A DNA stretch of 64,000 nt from Catenulispora pinisilvae. GTDB lineage: Bacteria > Actinomycetota > Actinomycetes > Streptomycetales > Catenulisporaceae. Positions within the stretch are counted from its first letter, which is position 1, and every line of letters begins with the position of its first letter. The translations under genes were made by a program, and so were the position numbers. The stretch spans positions 1 to 64,000 of the forward strand of contig NZ_JAAFZA010000018.1 of the NCBI RefSeq assembly GCF_015356865.1, in the 5' to 3' direction. The notes beneath the pieces are model-generated. The model did not search any database and was not told the origin of the DNA. It saw nothing but the letters and a program-made list of their open reading frames with translations. Below, piece by piece: positions 39,332 to 47,911 of the stretch.

Positions 39332-40309
39332 ATGGCCGCGCGCGCTTTGAAGGATCTTGATGCCGCTGTACCACCGCTGACCAGGTCGTTGACGTTGGAG
39401 ATCCGGACGGCGCACCAAAGCGCCGGATCCCCGTCCTTCACGCACCTGGACAGCCGCAACGTCCGCGCCGGTCGGGGGACCCTGGCGAAGGCGACGTTGT
39501 CCCGGATCCTCACGCCCGACCCGGCGGCCAAGGATCAGAGCCTGCCGGGCTGGTCGTACTACGAAGGCCTGCTGTGCGCGCTGGACGTCGATCCGGCTCC
39601 GTTCCAGCCGCGCTGGCAAGCCGCGCAGGAGGAATGGCAGGCCAGGGCGCGCGGGGAGTCCTCGACCCTGCCCGCGGTCCGGGAGCAGGTCTCGGCGGTG
39701 CCGGCGGTGTTGCCGTCGGCCGCGGAACTGGAGCCCAGGACGGAATCCGGTCTGGTGACGCAGCATCAGCCCGCGGTCGAGGTACGGCCCATGCCGGTGC
39801 CCGCGCCGCGCCGCCGCCGTCGCTCACTCCTGGTGCTGGCCTCGATCGTGGGGACCGCGGCCGTCGTCATCCCCGTCGGCGCGTTCGCCTTCGTCGGCCG
39901 GTCGCCTTCCCAGCCGCCGCGGCAGCAGACCCAAGCCCAAGCGATGAAGCCGATGCAGAGCCCGGTGACCGCGGTCCTGGTCACCAACGCGCCGCCCAAG
40001 ACGCTCGCCGGCAAGATAGTGCGCACCTGGAATCAGGACGCGAACAACGGACACGGCGGCTCGATCGGCGTCCTGGTGTTCCCGACTCCCTTCGCCCTCA
40101 ACGGATCCGAGGGTCCCCGGCACGACGGTGACGTCGTCGAGGTGGTGTGCCACACCACCCAAGGGCGGCTGACGCACGAACGGTTGGACGCCGGGCACGA
40201 GAACTCCACCGGCTGGTTCCAGATCTACTACCAGGACCGGTTGTGGTGGGTCGCAGACCACTACATCAGCCTCCCGCACGGGGTCCAGGCGCCGGACTGC
40301 GCCAGCTGA
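39332..40309 (+). CDS. Membrane-anchored HTH-like protein with extracellular C-terminal domain
   Basis: 325 residues. The N-terminus (about 10-90: PLTRSLTLEIRTAHQ, KATLSRILTPDP, YYEGLLCALDVD) resembles divergent XRE-type domains found in actinobacterial signalling proteins. A Pro-rich linker and a basic RRRRR stop precede one helix (about 166-188), followed by an exterior domain with two Cys (about 275 and 323) and GWFQIYYQDRLWWVADHYIS, which reads like an SH3-like wall-facing module. Such one-piece membrane regulators could couple wall state to transcription; that is inference. ATG 39332 has GGGATG-type purines upstream. Confidence 0.62.
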   Translation: MAARALKDLDAAVPPLTRSLTLEIRTAHQSAGSPSFTHLDSRNVRAGRGTLAKATLSRILTPDPAAKDQSLPGWSYYEGLLCALDVDPAPFQPRWQAAQEEWQARARGESSTLPAVREQVSAVPAVLPSAAELEPRTESGLVTQHQPAVEVRPMPVPAPRRRRRSLLVLASIVGTAAVVIPVGAFAFVGRSPSQPPRQQTQAQAMKPMQSPVTAVLVTNAPPKTLAGKIVRTWNQDANNGHGGSIGVLVFPTPFALNGSEGPRHDGDVVEVVCHTTQGRLTHERLDAGHENSTGWFQIYYQDRLWWVADHYISLPHGVQAPDCAS

Positions 40310-40390
40310 CCGGCGGCGGCGTTCTCGGCATCTCAGTCGGCCGCACCCCCGGGGCCGGCGCGCGAGCTTTCGCTTCCCACCCCACGTCTC

Positions 40391-40419
40391 TTGACGCTCC
40401 CGCCGATGCTGCCTACTCT
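40391..40419 (+). promoter_or_regulatory. Promoter of the 3D/lectin-like secreted protein
   Basis: TTGACG (40391-40396) and TACTCT (40414-40419) are separated by exactly 17 bp. Confidence 0.65.
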
Positions 40420-40429
40420 CCTGAATCAA

Positions 40430-40448
40430 GTTAGGAAACGTTACTAAC
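40430..40448. promoter_or_regulatory. Downstream dyad (candidate operator)
   Basis: GTTAGGAAACGTTACTAAC has GTTAG/CTAAC arms and an AACGTT core. It starts ten bases after the -10 element, a typical repressor position. Confidence 0.5.
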
Positions 40449-40516
40449 AAAAAGCCGCACCGCGGTACCGCGGCCCCGGCGCACCCGCAGCCCTTCAGTC
40501 GAAAGGGGAACCGGCA

Positions 40517-42277
40517 ATGAAGACTTCCATGCGGCGCCTGGCCACGGCGTTCGCAGCCCTCTGTCTGGGCATCGGCGCGGCCCTCGGCCTGGTCGCCGTC
40601 GCCGCCCCGGCCCAGGCGGCCGGATCGGGCACCACCGAGCAGACCTTCCTCACCTTCTACGGCTGGTGGGACAACACGCCGCCGGGCGGCGTGATCTCCT
40701 ACCCGCAGATCCACCAGACCGCCGGCGGGACCGGTACCTACTCCGACCCGATCACCTTCGCCACCGACTCCAGCGAGCAGCCGCCGGGGACGATCGTCTA
40801 CGTCCCGCGCGTCGGCAAGTACTTCATCATGGAGGACAGCTGCGAGGAGTGCAGCGCGGACTGGACCGGGAACGGCCCCAACGGCGGTCCCGGTCTGCGG
40901 CACCTCGACCTGTGGCTGGGCGGACAGGGCGGCAGCGCGTTCGCCGCGATCGAGTGCGAGGACGCGCTGACCAACTACAACAACGACGGCACGCCGTCCA
41001 TGGAGTCGGTGATCGTCAACCCGCCGTCGAACGAGACGGTGACCTCCGAGCCGATCTTCAACACCAGCACCGGCGCGTGTTACGGCGGCGCGAAGCCGAC
41101 GATCACCGTCGGGCAGTACAAGAACGTCTCGACCGGCAAGTGCATGACCGATCCGAACGACAGCTCGACGGCCGGCGCGCTGCTCGTGACAGCAGCCTGC
41201 GACAGCACGGCAGCCGGCCAGCGCTTCACGTTCGACGGAACGTTCCTACAGATCAACAAGCTCTGCGCGGACTACTCGACGTCGCAGATCTCGATGCAGA
41301 AGTGCACAGCGGGACCGAGTCAACAGTGGTCGTACAACACCGACCTGACCTTCACCGACATCCAGTCCGGGAAGAAGTACATCAACGACTCCTCGGGCAA
41401 GGTCAAGGCGGGCAGCAGTTCCAGCAGTACGAAGACCTGGACGTTCGTCCCGGCCTCGACGACGGCGAACGACTTCGCGGTGTCGGCCAGCCCGGCGTCG
41501 GCCTCCGTCACCGCCGGCGGCACCGCGACGACGACCGTCTCCACCTCGGTCACGGCCGGCAGCGCCGAATCCGTCGCCCTCAGCGCCACCGGCGGCTCCA
41601 CCGGTTCCACGGTCACCTTCAACCCGGCCTCGGTCACCGCCGGCGGCACCTCGACCCTGAGCGTCGCCACCGGTTCCTCGACCGCCGCCGGGACCTACAC
41701 CATCACCGTCACCGGCACGGCCGCGTCCGGCACTCACACCGCCACCTACGCGCTGACCGTGACCCCGACGTCCGGCGGCGGCTGCACCGCGGCCCAACTG
41801 CTGGTCAACCCGGGCTTCGAGAGCGGCGGCGGCAGCGGCTGGACCGGTAAGTCAACCCTCGGATTCAACCCGATCACCAACAGCACCAGCGGCGAGCCCC
41901 CGCACTCCGGTTCCTGGGAGGCGTGGTTCAACGGCAACGGCAGCGCCGACACGGACACCGTCTCGCAGCCGGTGACCATCCCGTCCGGCTGCACCGCGAC
42001 CGCTTCCTACTGGCTGCACGTCGACTCGACGGAGAGCACGTCGACCGCCAAGCCGGACACGTTCACCGTGCAGCTGCTCAACGCCTCGGGCACGGTGCTC
42101 GCGACGCTGGCCAGCTACAGCAACCTGGACAAGGGGAGTGGCTACACGCAGCACAGCACCGACGTCTCGGCCTACGCGGGGCAGAGCGTGACGCTGCGCT
42201 TCACCGGTACCGAGACCGACAAGAACGCGGGGACCACCAGCTTCGTCCTCGACGACACGGCGTTGACCACGAAGTAG
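40517..42277 (+). CDS. Secreted multidomain protein: 3D-like domain, ricin-type lectin, C-terminal binding module
   Basis: 586 residues. After a signal peptide (core about 10-34) comes a domain with YVPRVGKYFIMEDSCEECSA and LRHLDLWLGG, the pattern of a 3D/double-psi-barrel fold. A ricin-type beta-trefoil region follows (TVGQYKNVSTGKCMTD, GALLVTAACDSTAAGQRFTF, QKCTAGPSQQWSYN), then a Ser/Thr-rich bacterial Ig-like domain and the same C-terminal module seen in the two long S53 peptidases ([20 protein letters not shown]). It is likely an extracellular polysaccharide-binding or wall-active protein. AAAGGGGA precedes ATG 40517. Promoter, dyad and terminator are all visible, so it is monocistronic. 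Confidence 0.78.
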   Translation: MKTSMRRLATAFAALCLGIGAALGLVAVAAPAQAAGSGTTEQTFLTFYGWWDNTPPGGVISYPQIHQTAGGTGTYSDPITFATDSSEQPPGTIVYVPRVGKYFIMEDSCEECSADWTGNGPNGGPGLRHLDLWLGGQGGSAFAAIECEDALTNYNNDGTPSMESVIVNPPSNETVTSEPIFNTSTGACYGGAKPTITVGQYKNVSTGKCMTDPNDSSTAGALLVTAACDSTAAGQRFTFDGTFLQINKLCADYSTSQISMQKCTAGPSQQWSYNTDLTFTDIQSGKKYINDSSGKVKAGSSSSSTKTWTFVPASTTANDFAVSASPASASVTAGGTATTTVSTSVTAGSAESVALSATGGSTGSTVTFNPASVTAGGTSTLSVATGSSTAAGTYTITVTGTAASGTHTATYALTVTPTSGGGCTAAQLLVNPGFESGGGSGWTGKSTLGFNPITNSTSGEPPHSGSWEAWFNGNGSADTDTVSQPVTIPSGCTATASYWLHVDSTESTSTAKPDTFTVQLLNASGTVLATLASYSNLDKGSGYTQHSTDVSAYAGQSVTLRFTGTETDKNAGTTSFVLDDTALTTK

Positions 42278-42303
42278 GGCCTCGTTTCTCGTCGGCGTCT
42301 GGT

Positions 42304-42338
42304 GGGTGTGCCCTCCCGGAATCCGGGAGGGCACACCC
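42304..42338. terminator. 16-bp stem terminator
   Basis: GGGTGTGCCCTCCCGG (42304-42319) pairs perfectly with the segment 42323-42338 around AAT. TCTTCT rather than a T-run follows. Confidence 0.85.
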
Positions 42339-42473
42339 TCTTCTGCACGCCTTGGACAGCTCCCAGGTTTCACCGTGTCCCTGGCGGCTTCTCACCACCT
42401 CAAAGTACTGACAGCCCGCGGTTCCCTTCGGTTGATTGGGTGCGTCCGATCACCCGCTACGGAGGGAAACAGG

Positions 42474-44738
42474 GTGCGAAATCACAGAACCGGGGCCGCT
42501 CGTGCCGCGGCCGTTTGCGCGTCGGCGGCAGCCGTCGCGGCCTTCATCGTTCCGGGGGCGAGCGCTGTCAGCGCGCAGCCACGGGCGACGCCGACGGCAT
42601 CGAGTTCGGGCGCCGTCGCGAGCGCGTCCGCGGGCGCCGACAGCCGCGTCGTCCTGCCCACCGGCGACACCGTCGTCCTGTCCGCGGCCGGGGCGCGGGT
42701 GCTGCCCGGCGGGCCGAGCCAGGCCTTCAGTACCTACAGCGACACCAGCGGTGACAGTTACCTGATCCCGGCCGAGGCGGTGCCGTTCGCCGGCCGGCTG
42801 CTCGACCTGTCCCTGTTCGACGTCACGCGGCTCGCGCGGACCGCGCAGAGCACCGCGGACGGCCGGATCCCGGTCTCGCTCACGTTCGGCGCCGGGGTCA
42901 CGCCGAGCGCGCCGGCCGGGGTCACCCTGACCGCCGTCTCCGGGCAGACCGCCACCGGCTACCTGACCCCGGCCTCCGGGGCCGCGTTCGCCGCCGCGCT
43001 GCGCCGGCAGATCGCCGCGGACAAGGCCGCGGGCCGGACCGTCGGCAGCGGCGGACTGGGCGGCCTGTCCTGGATGCGGGTGGTCGGCGCCGGGACGCCG
43101 GTCACGCCGGTCACGCCGGACTATCCGATGCGGATCCTGCAGATCAACGCGGTCGGCACCGACGGCAAGCCGCTCGACGGTGTCGTCAACCTGGTCAACA
43201 CCGACGACTCGCGGAAGCTGACGCTGATCGAGCCGATCGACGACGGCGTCGCCCGGCTGGCACTGCCGGCCGGGAACTACGCCGCCTACATGAGCGCTTA
43301 CGCCTTCGACTCCCAGGGCGTGCCCAGCGCGAGCGTGCTGGTCGCGGTCAACGACTTCGCGGTGCCGGCCGCCGGCGACGTTCCGGCGCTGACCCTGGAC
43401 GCGCGGACCGCGACCGCGCCGGTCTCGGTGACCACGCCGCAGCCCGCGACCTCGCAGGACGCGGTGCTGCAGATGGTCCGGACGCCGACCGCGGGCCCGA
43501 CGGTCGCCGCCGGGGGGCTCGTGATCGACGGTCCGTTGCCGATCACGATGTCGCCGGGGCCGGCGGCGAAGGTCGGCAGGTTCCTGATGGACACGTACCT
43601 TGCCTCAGCGGGTCCGACCACCGCGAGCGAGGGCACGTATCAGTACCAGTACTTCACCGACTTCGAATCAGATCACATCGACGCGAACCAGACCCACCAC
43701 CTGGCGAGCGGGGACCTGGCGGCCGAGACCGAGGACATCGACTCCGATCCGGCTCTGGCAGGCCTCGCGCACGCCGTCGGCGGCACGCCGGTAGTGCCGG
43801 GCATCGGGGCCACGTTCCAGTCCGGCGAGCTGATGCCGTCGACGTCGACGTCCTACTTCACCCCCGGGCCCTGGCGCACCGCGGTCTGGGGCCTGTTGCC
43901 GAGTGGGCCCGGAAAGCCGCAGGCGCCGAGCCTGCTGGCCGGCGCCAGGATCTTCCACGCCGGTCAGACCTCGGAGCGCACCTGGGGCCGGGCACCCTCC
44001 GCTCCCGGCTTCGGCCGGTACCCCGAGGCCGCGGCCTCGATGGACTGTCAGGCCTGCGTCGGCGCCGGGAACATGGACCTGGAGCTCGACGACGCCGGTG
44101 ACAGCCACCCCGACACGGTCGGCGCCGACGCTGACGCCGTCGACACCGCCGCCGTCTACTGGAATGGCCGACAGGTGCCGCCGCCGCCGTTCGGGCCGGT
44201 CATCGTGCGGAACGTCGGCACCGGCCCGGCGACGGTGCGCGCGGTCCTGGACAGCGACCATCCGGCGGGGGAGAAGCAGTCCACGAACACGCATACCGAT
44301 GTGACGTTCCGGTACACCGGGCAGACCGATCCGTCGGCCACACTCCCGGCCGGGAACGGCTGTTCGGCGGCCGTCGCGGCCGGACAGCCGTCGGCGCCGT
44401 GCCAGATCATGCCGATCCTGACCATCGGCTACCAGTACGGCGCGCTGTCGCGGACCAACGTCGCGCTGAGCCCCGTGCAGTCGCTGGTGCTGGACATCGG
44501 CCACCACTCCTTCGGCGGGCACGGCTCGCACGCCCCGATCACCTCGGCGCAGGCATCAGTGTCCTTCGACGGCGGCAGCACCTGGCAGAACGTGCCGACG
44601 CTCGGCGCCGACGGCCACTACGCCGCGCTGTGGCGCAACCCGGCGCCCGGGACGTCGGTCACGGTGCGCGTCACCGCCACCGACTCGATCGGCGGCACGA
44701 TCACCCAGACCGTCGCCAACCCGTACACGGTCGGCTGA
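42474..44738 (+). CDS. Secreted S8-protease-like protein without a catalytic core
   Basis: 754 residues beginning at GTG 42474 with GGAGGG seven bases upstream. A signal peptide (core about 10-33) leads to a region with RVVLPTGDTVVLSAAGARVL, which resembles the start of the pro-region of large Streptomyces S8 subtilases (V-T-L-x-T-G-D-x-V). The following parts (SWMRVVGAGTPVTP, VDGVARLALPAGNYAAYMSA-type beta domains, a late domain with ALWRNPAPGTSVTVRVTATD) correspond to the C-terminal halves of such proteases. No D-T-G, H-G-T-x-V or G-T-S-M-A motif is present. It may be a wall or surface protein derived from a protease, or a protease inhibitor. The family link is by eye. Confidence 0.6.
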   Translation: MRNHRTGAARAAAVCASAAAVAAFIVPGASAVSAQPRATPTASSSGAVASASAGADSRVVLPTGDTVVLSAAGARVLPGGPSQAFSTYSDTSGDSYLIPAEAVPFAGRLLDLSLFDVTRLARTAQSTADGRIPVSLTFGAGVTPSAPAGVTLTAVSGQTATGYLTPASGAAFAAALRRQIAADKAAGRTVGSGGLGGLSWMRVVGAGTPVTPVTPDYPMRILQINAVGTDGKPLDGVVNLVNTDDSRKLTLIEPIDDGVARLALPAGNYAAYMSAYAFDSQGVPSASVLVAVNDFAVPAAGDVPALTLDARTATAPVSVTTPQPATSQDAVLQMVRTPTAGPTVAAGGLVIDGPLPITMSPGPAAKVGRFLMDTYLASAGPTTASEGTYQYQYFTDFESDHIDANQTHHLASGDLAAETEDIDSDPALAGLAHAVGGTPVVPGIGATFQSGELMPSTSTSYFTPGPWRTAVWGLLPSGPGKPQAPSLLAGARIFHAGQTSERTWGRAPSAPGFGRYPEAAASMDCQACVGAGNMDLELDDAGDSHPDTVGADADAVDTAAVYWNGRQVPPPPFGPVIVRNVGTGPATVRAVLDSDHPAGEKQSTNTHTDVTFRYTGQTDPSATLPAGNGCSAAVAAGQPSAPCQIMPILTIGYQYGALSRTNVALSPVQSLVLDIGHHSFGGHGSHAPITSAQASVSFDGGSTWQNVPTLGADGHYAALWRNPAPGTSVTVRVTATDSIGGTITQTVANPYTVG

Positions 44739-44770
44739 CCGGCGAGCACACGAGGGGATCACAGAGAACG

Positions 44771-45039
44771 ATGAAAGCCCGAATAAGAATCCTGACAGCG
44801 CTGGCCGCGGGTGCGACCGCGGTGATCCGCCAGCGGCCCGCTCCACGGCGGCCGGCGGCCTCGGTTTCCCGGCGGCGGCCACCATGCCGAACGGCCTGAG
44901 CCCCACCGACCTGCGCTTCGCCTACAACCTCCCGGCCACCGGCGGCATGGACTGCGGCGGCGACTACCAGTGCGACGCCGTGGCCGGGTACGACGGGCCG
45001 ACCGGGTTGGGGACGCCGAACGGATTGGCGGCGTTCTGA
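44771..45039 (+). pseudogene. Collapsed S53 peptidase gene (catalytic domain deleted)
   Basis: A good ribosome-binding site (GAGGGG) and ATG 44771 start a signal peptide (MKARIRILTALAAGATAV) that shifts frame after about 20 codons. Re-entering in another frame at about 44884, the text reads GLSPTDLRFAYNLPATGGMD, the beginning of a mature S53 enzyme, and 25 residues later AGYDGPTGLGTPNGLAAF with a stop, the calcium-binding end of the S53 domain. About 300 residues including all catalytic motifs are missing. This is a gene reduced to its two ends, comparable with the intact gene at 52477. Confidence 0.72.
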
Positions 45040-45223
45040 GGCCTGAATCCGCATCCTGATTCGGATGCACGCGGTGCCGGCCGCGGTGGGCAGTGAAGCA
45101 GCTGCCCGCCGCGGCCGGTCCGGCGTTGTGGCCGAGCTGATTGCGGATGCCGGTTACCGGTCTTGTCCGGCTACCGGAGCCCGTCCGGCTACCGGCTACC
45201 GGCTCTTCGTGCGCCGCGGCCCG

Positions 45224-46309
45224 TCACTTGATCCCGTCCGCCGCGCAGGCCGCGGCGTACTGCGGGGTGCACACCTGGGCCTTGGTGGCCGCGCCGGCGG
45301 CGATGACGTCGCCCACGTTCGCCTTGACGATGGCCTCCGGGGTCAGCAGTACGGACTTGACCAGCTTGCCGGTGACGGTGTCGGCGACCATCGCCACGGC
45401 CGAGGTCGGCGGCGCGCCGGTGGCCAGGTCGATGGCCAGTTCGGCACCGGCCTGTGCTTCTTTCGCGGGATCCTTGAACACGGTCATGCACTGGTCGCCG
45501 ACCAGGATCGACTGGAGCCCGACGATGGTCGCGTCCTGGCCGGTGACCGGAACCCTGCCGTTGAGACGGTGCTTCTTCAGGACCGCGATGACCGACTGGG
45601 CCATGCCGTCGTTGGCCGCCAGCACCCCGCCGATGTTCGGCGCGGCGGTGAGCATCTGCTCGAAGTCCTTGCCGGCGGTGGCGTTGTCCCAGCCGGGGAT
45701 GGACTGGTTCGGGCCCTTGATGAAGGTGCCGTCGGTGTAGCGCTGGCTGAGCACCGAGTTGTAGCCCTGCGCGAACAGCGTCGCGTTGTTGTCGGTCGGC
45801 GCGCCGTTCACCTCGGCGATCACCGGCTTCTGCACCCCTTGCAGGCACTGCACCAGGCCCTGCCCCTGGAGCTCGCCGACGTCCACGTTGTCGAAGCTGA
45901 CGTAGTAGTCGGCCCCGCCGCCCAGCGTGAGCCGGTCGTAGTCGATGGTGGCCACTCCCTGCTGCCGGGCCTGGGCCAGCACAGCGGAGCCCGAGGCCGC
46001 GTCCAGGTCGACGATGACCAGCACGTTGACGCCCTCTTTGAGCATCTGGTCGGCGATCGCCTGGAATTTGGCCTTATCGCCCAGAGCATTCTGGATGTCG
46101 TACTTGACGCCCTTGGCCTGGAAGGCCGCCGCGAGCGCGGGCTGGTCCTGGCTCTGCCAGCGCGCGGAGGACGTGGTGTCGGGGAGGATCACGCCGACAT
46201 AGGGCTTGCGCCCCTTCGCCGAACCGTCGGAGGAGTTGGAGCTGCACGCTCCCAGGGTGAGGGCCGCCACGGTGCCGGCCACCGTGGCGCGCATGATCAG
46301 TTTCTTCAT
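45224..46309 (-). CDS. Orphan sugar-binding lipoprotein of an ABC importer (XylF/RbsB-like)
   Basis: 361 residues: lipoprotein signal with LTLGAC (Cys22), then the periplasmic-binding-protein type 1 fold: KPYVGVILPDTTSSARWQSQ, GVNVLVIVDLDAASGSAVLA, GVATIDYDRLTLGGGADYYV, SFDNVDVGELQGQGL, GVLAANDGMAQSVIAVLKKH, PVTGQDATIVGLQSILVGDQ. The motif spectrum is closest to xylose-binding XylF. AAGGAATCC precedes the ATG. No permease or ATPase gene is near, so it must serve a transporter encoded elsewhere or act as a sensor. It is convergent with the collapsed S53 gene. Confidence 0.87.
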   Translation of the reverse strand: MKKLIMRATVAGTVAALTLGACSSNSSDGSAKGRKPYVGVILPDTTSSARWQSQDQPALAAAFQAKGVKYDIQNALGDKAKFQAIADQMLKEGVNVLVIVDLDAASGSAVLAQARQQGVATIDYDRLTLGGGADYYVSFDNVDVGELQGQGLVQCLQGVQKPVIAEVNGAPTDNNATLFAQGYNSVLSQRYTDGTFIKGPNQSIPGWDNATAGKDFEQMLTAAPNIGGVLAANDGMAQSVIAVLKKHRLNGRVPVTGQDATIVGLQSILVGDQCMTVFKDPAKEAQAGAELAIDLATGAPPTSAVAMVADTVTGKLVKSVLLTPEAIVKANVGDVIAAGAATKAQVCTPQYAAACAADGIK

Positions 46310-46687
46310 CGTTGGATTCCTTCATGGTGCCGAATGCGCACACCGTCGGGCCTAGGTGCGGTTTCGGATCTGCGGGGCTGGCGCGGCGATCCAGGCGGCA
46401 AGCGGCTCTTTTGGAGGAATGAAAAACTATTTCCCACGGGACGGTGAGCGCCAGTCGAAATCTCGGGGTAGGCGGTAACGATTGGGACACGCGGGTTTCG
46501 CCGGTCCACCGAGTGTGGTGGCCGCGTCACTGTGACCGGCCTGACCTCGGTGGCGACTCTCCAGCTCTTGCGGTGAGCCGAGTCATTCATGAACGCTGGG
46601 TTTCCGCCCGGGCGGGGTGCCGGCGCCGGGAGCGGTGCGCGCCGCGGTCCGCCAGCGCGCGATATCGGTCGATCGCGGTAGTGCTTA

Positions 46688-46704
46688 TGTTGCGCACCGC
46701 AACA
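46688..46704. promoter_or_regulatory. Perfect dyad in the long spacer before the unknown gene
   Basis: TGTTGCG-CAC-CGCAACA. It lies about 130 bp before the gene at 46831. A TATATT -10-like element is at about 46734. The 521-bp spacer 46310-46830 holds no other gene I can support. Confidence 0.45.
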
Positions 46705-46830
46705 GTGAGGGAGCGTAAGCGATCATCCCGAGATATATTCGAGCATTTATCTTCGAGTATTGATAGGTGGTTATCCCCGCCCCCCCGGCGCTGTTTAATG
46801 GTCCGACGTATCCATAAGGAGGGCATGGCC

Positions 46831-47835
46831 ATGTTCGACGACGACCGCGTCACCGGGTTACTCTCCGCGCTCTCCCCGCGCCAGTGCGCAGTGGTCGCGA
46901 CCCGAGCCGCGCGGCGGGTCGCGGTGGTCGCCGACCTGCCGGGCGCCGACGCGTACTTCGACGATTACGCACCGGGCTACGCGCTGCTCGTCTCGGACGC
47001 GTCAGCCCTGCTCGCGGACTGCGCCGCCGCGGCCGCGATCGACTCGGCCGGTGTGGCCGTGATGCGGCAACGCCTCGAAGCGCTCCTCGGGCCGGAGGGC
47101 GAGGAGGAGGAAGAGCCCGGCGAGATCGTGGCCGATCTGCTGTTCAACGCGGCCTCGATCCTGAACCTCGTGTTGCGTTCCTGGGCCGAGCCCGAGCGGA
47201 GTCGGCACTGGGCCTTCACCACGTTGAGCGAGTGCTACGCGTTCGCCCACCAGCTCGACCACACCAGGCTCGGGGTACTCGAGGAAGACCCGCTCGACCT
47301 CGATATCAATAGCCTGATCCTGGCGAAGGTCCGGACGATCGCCGACGCCGCCGACGCCGCCCCGCGACGTCACGTCTATGCGAACGGGTACGTAGCGCCG
47401 GTACGCGTCATGATGTACCGCGACGCGCTGGCCACGAAGGGCATGCCCGCGCACACCCTGCTCTTCCACGCCGCCGAGCCGGACCGGGACGGTCCGCAGA
47501 CCGCCGACAGCCAGCGCCTGCTGACCATCGGCACCGGCGGCCCGCGGGACCGGACGGGTCGCTTCCGCATCGACTGCGACAGCGGCTGGGTCTACTTCGT
47601 GGACGGGACCGCGTCGGGCGCACTGCGGGTCTCCGGCATGCCGTCCGCCTTCGCCGACCTGCTGGAAGCGTTCGACCGCGTCGTCGCCGACAGCGCCGTG
47701 GAGGCCGGGCCGGCCACGGCTGAGCGGCTGATGGCGTCGGTCAACAAGATCGATCCGACCGTGGAGCGCATCGACCCGGCCTTCTGGACCGGCCTCGCCA
47801 CGGCTGTCGCATCCGGGGCTTACGCTCAGAGCTGA
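46831..47835 (+). CDS. Unrecognised two-domain cytosolic protein
   Basis: 334 residues. The N-terminal half is all-helical (RVTGLLSALSPRQCAVVATR, EIVADLLFNAASILNLVLRS, HWAFTTLSECYAFAHQLDHT) with a strongly acidic loop EGEEEEEPGE. The C-terminal half contains YVAPVRVMMYRDALATK and an SMI1/SUKH-like tail (SGWVYFVDGTASGALRVSGM then PSAFADLLEAFDRV). ATG 46831 is chosen since AAGGAGG at 46816-46822 is eight bases away; ATG 46825 is too close. It is co-directional with the STAND regulator after 76 bp. SUKH-type folds are often immunity proteins, but I see no partner toxin. Confidence 0.6.
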   Translation: MFDDDRVTGLLSALSPRQCAVVATRAARRVAVVADLPGADAYFDDYAPGYALLVSDASALLADCAAAAAIDSAGVAVMRQRLEALLGPEGEEEEEPGEIVADLLFNAASILNLVLRSWAEPERSRHWAFTTLSECYAFAHQLDHTRLGVLEEDPLDLDINSLILAKVRTIADAADAAPRRHVYANGYVAPVRVMMYRDALATKGMPAHTLLFHAAEPDRDGPQTADSQRLLTIGTGGPRDRTGRFRIDCDSGWVYFVDGTASGALRVSGMPSAFADLLEAFDRVVADSAVEAGPATAERLMASVNKIDPTVERIDPAFWTGLATAVASGAYAQS

Positions 47836-47911
47836 CCGGCGATGGCGGCAGCCGCCTTCTTCTCGGCCGGTGCCGATCGCCGACGGGGTCTGGCGACTCG
47901 TGGGGAGACGA

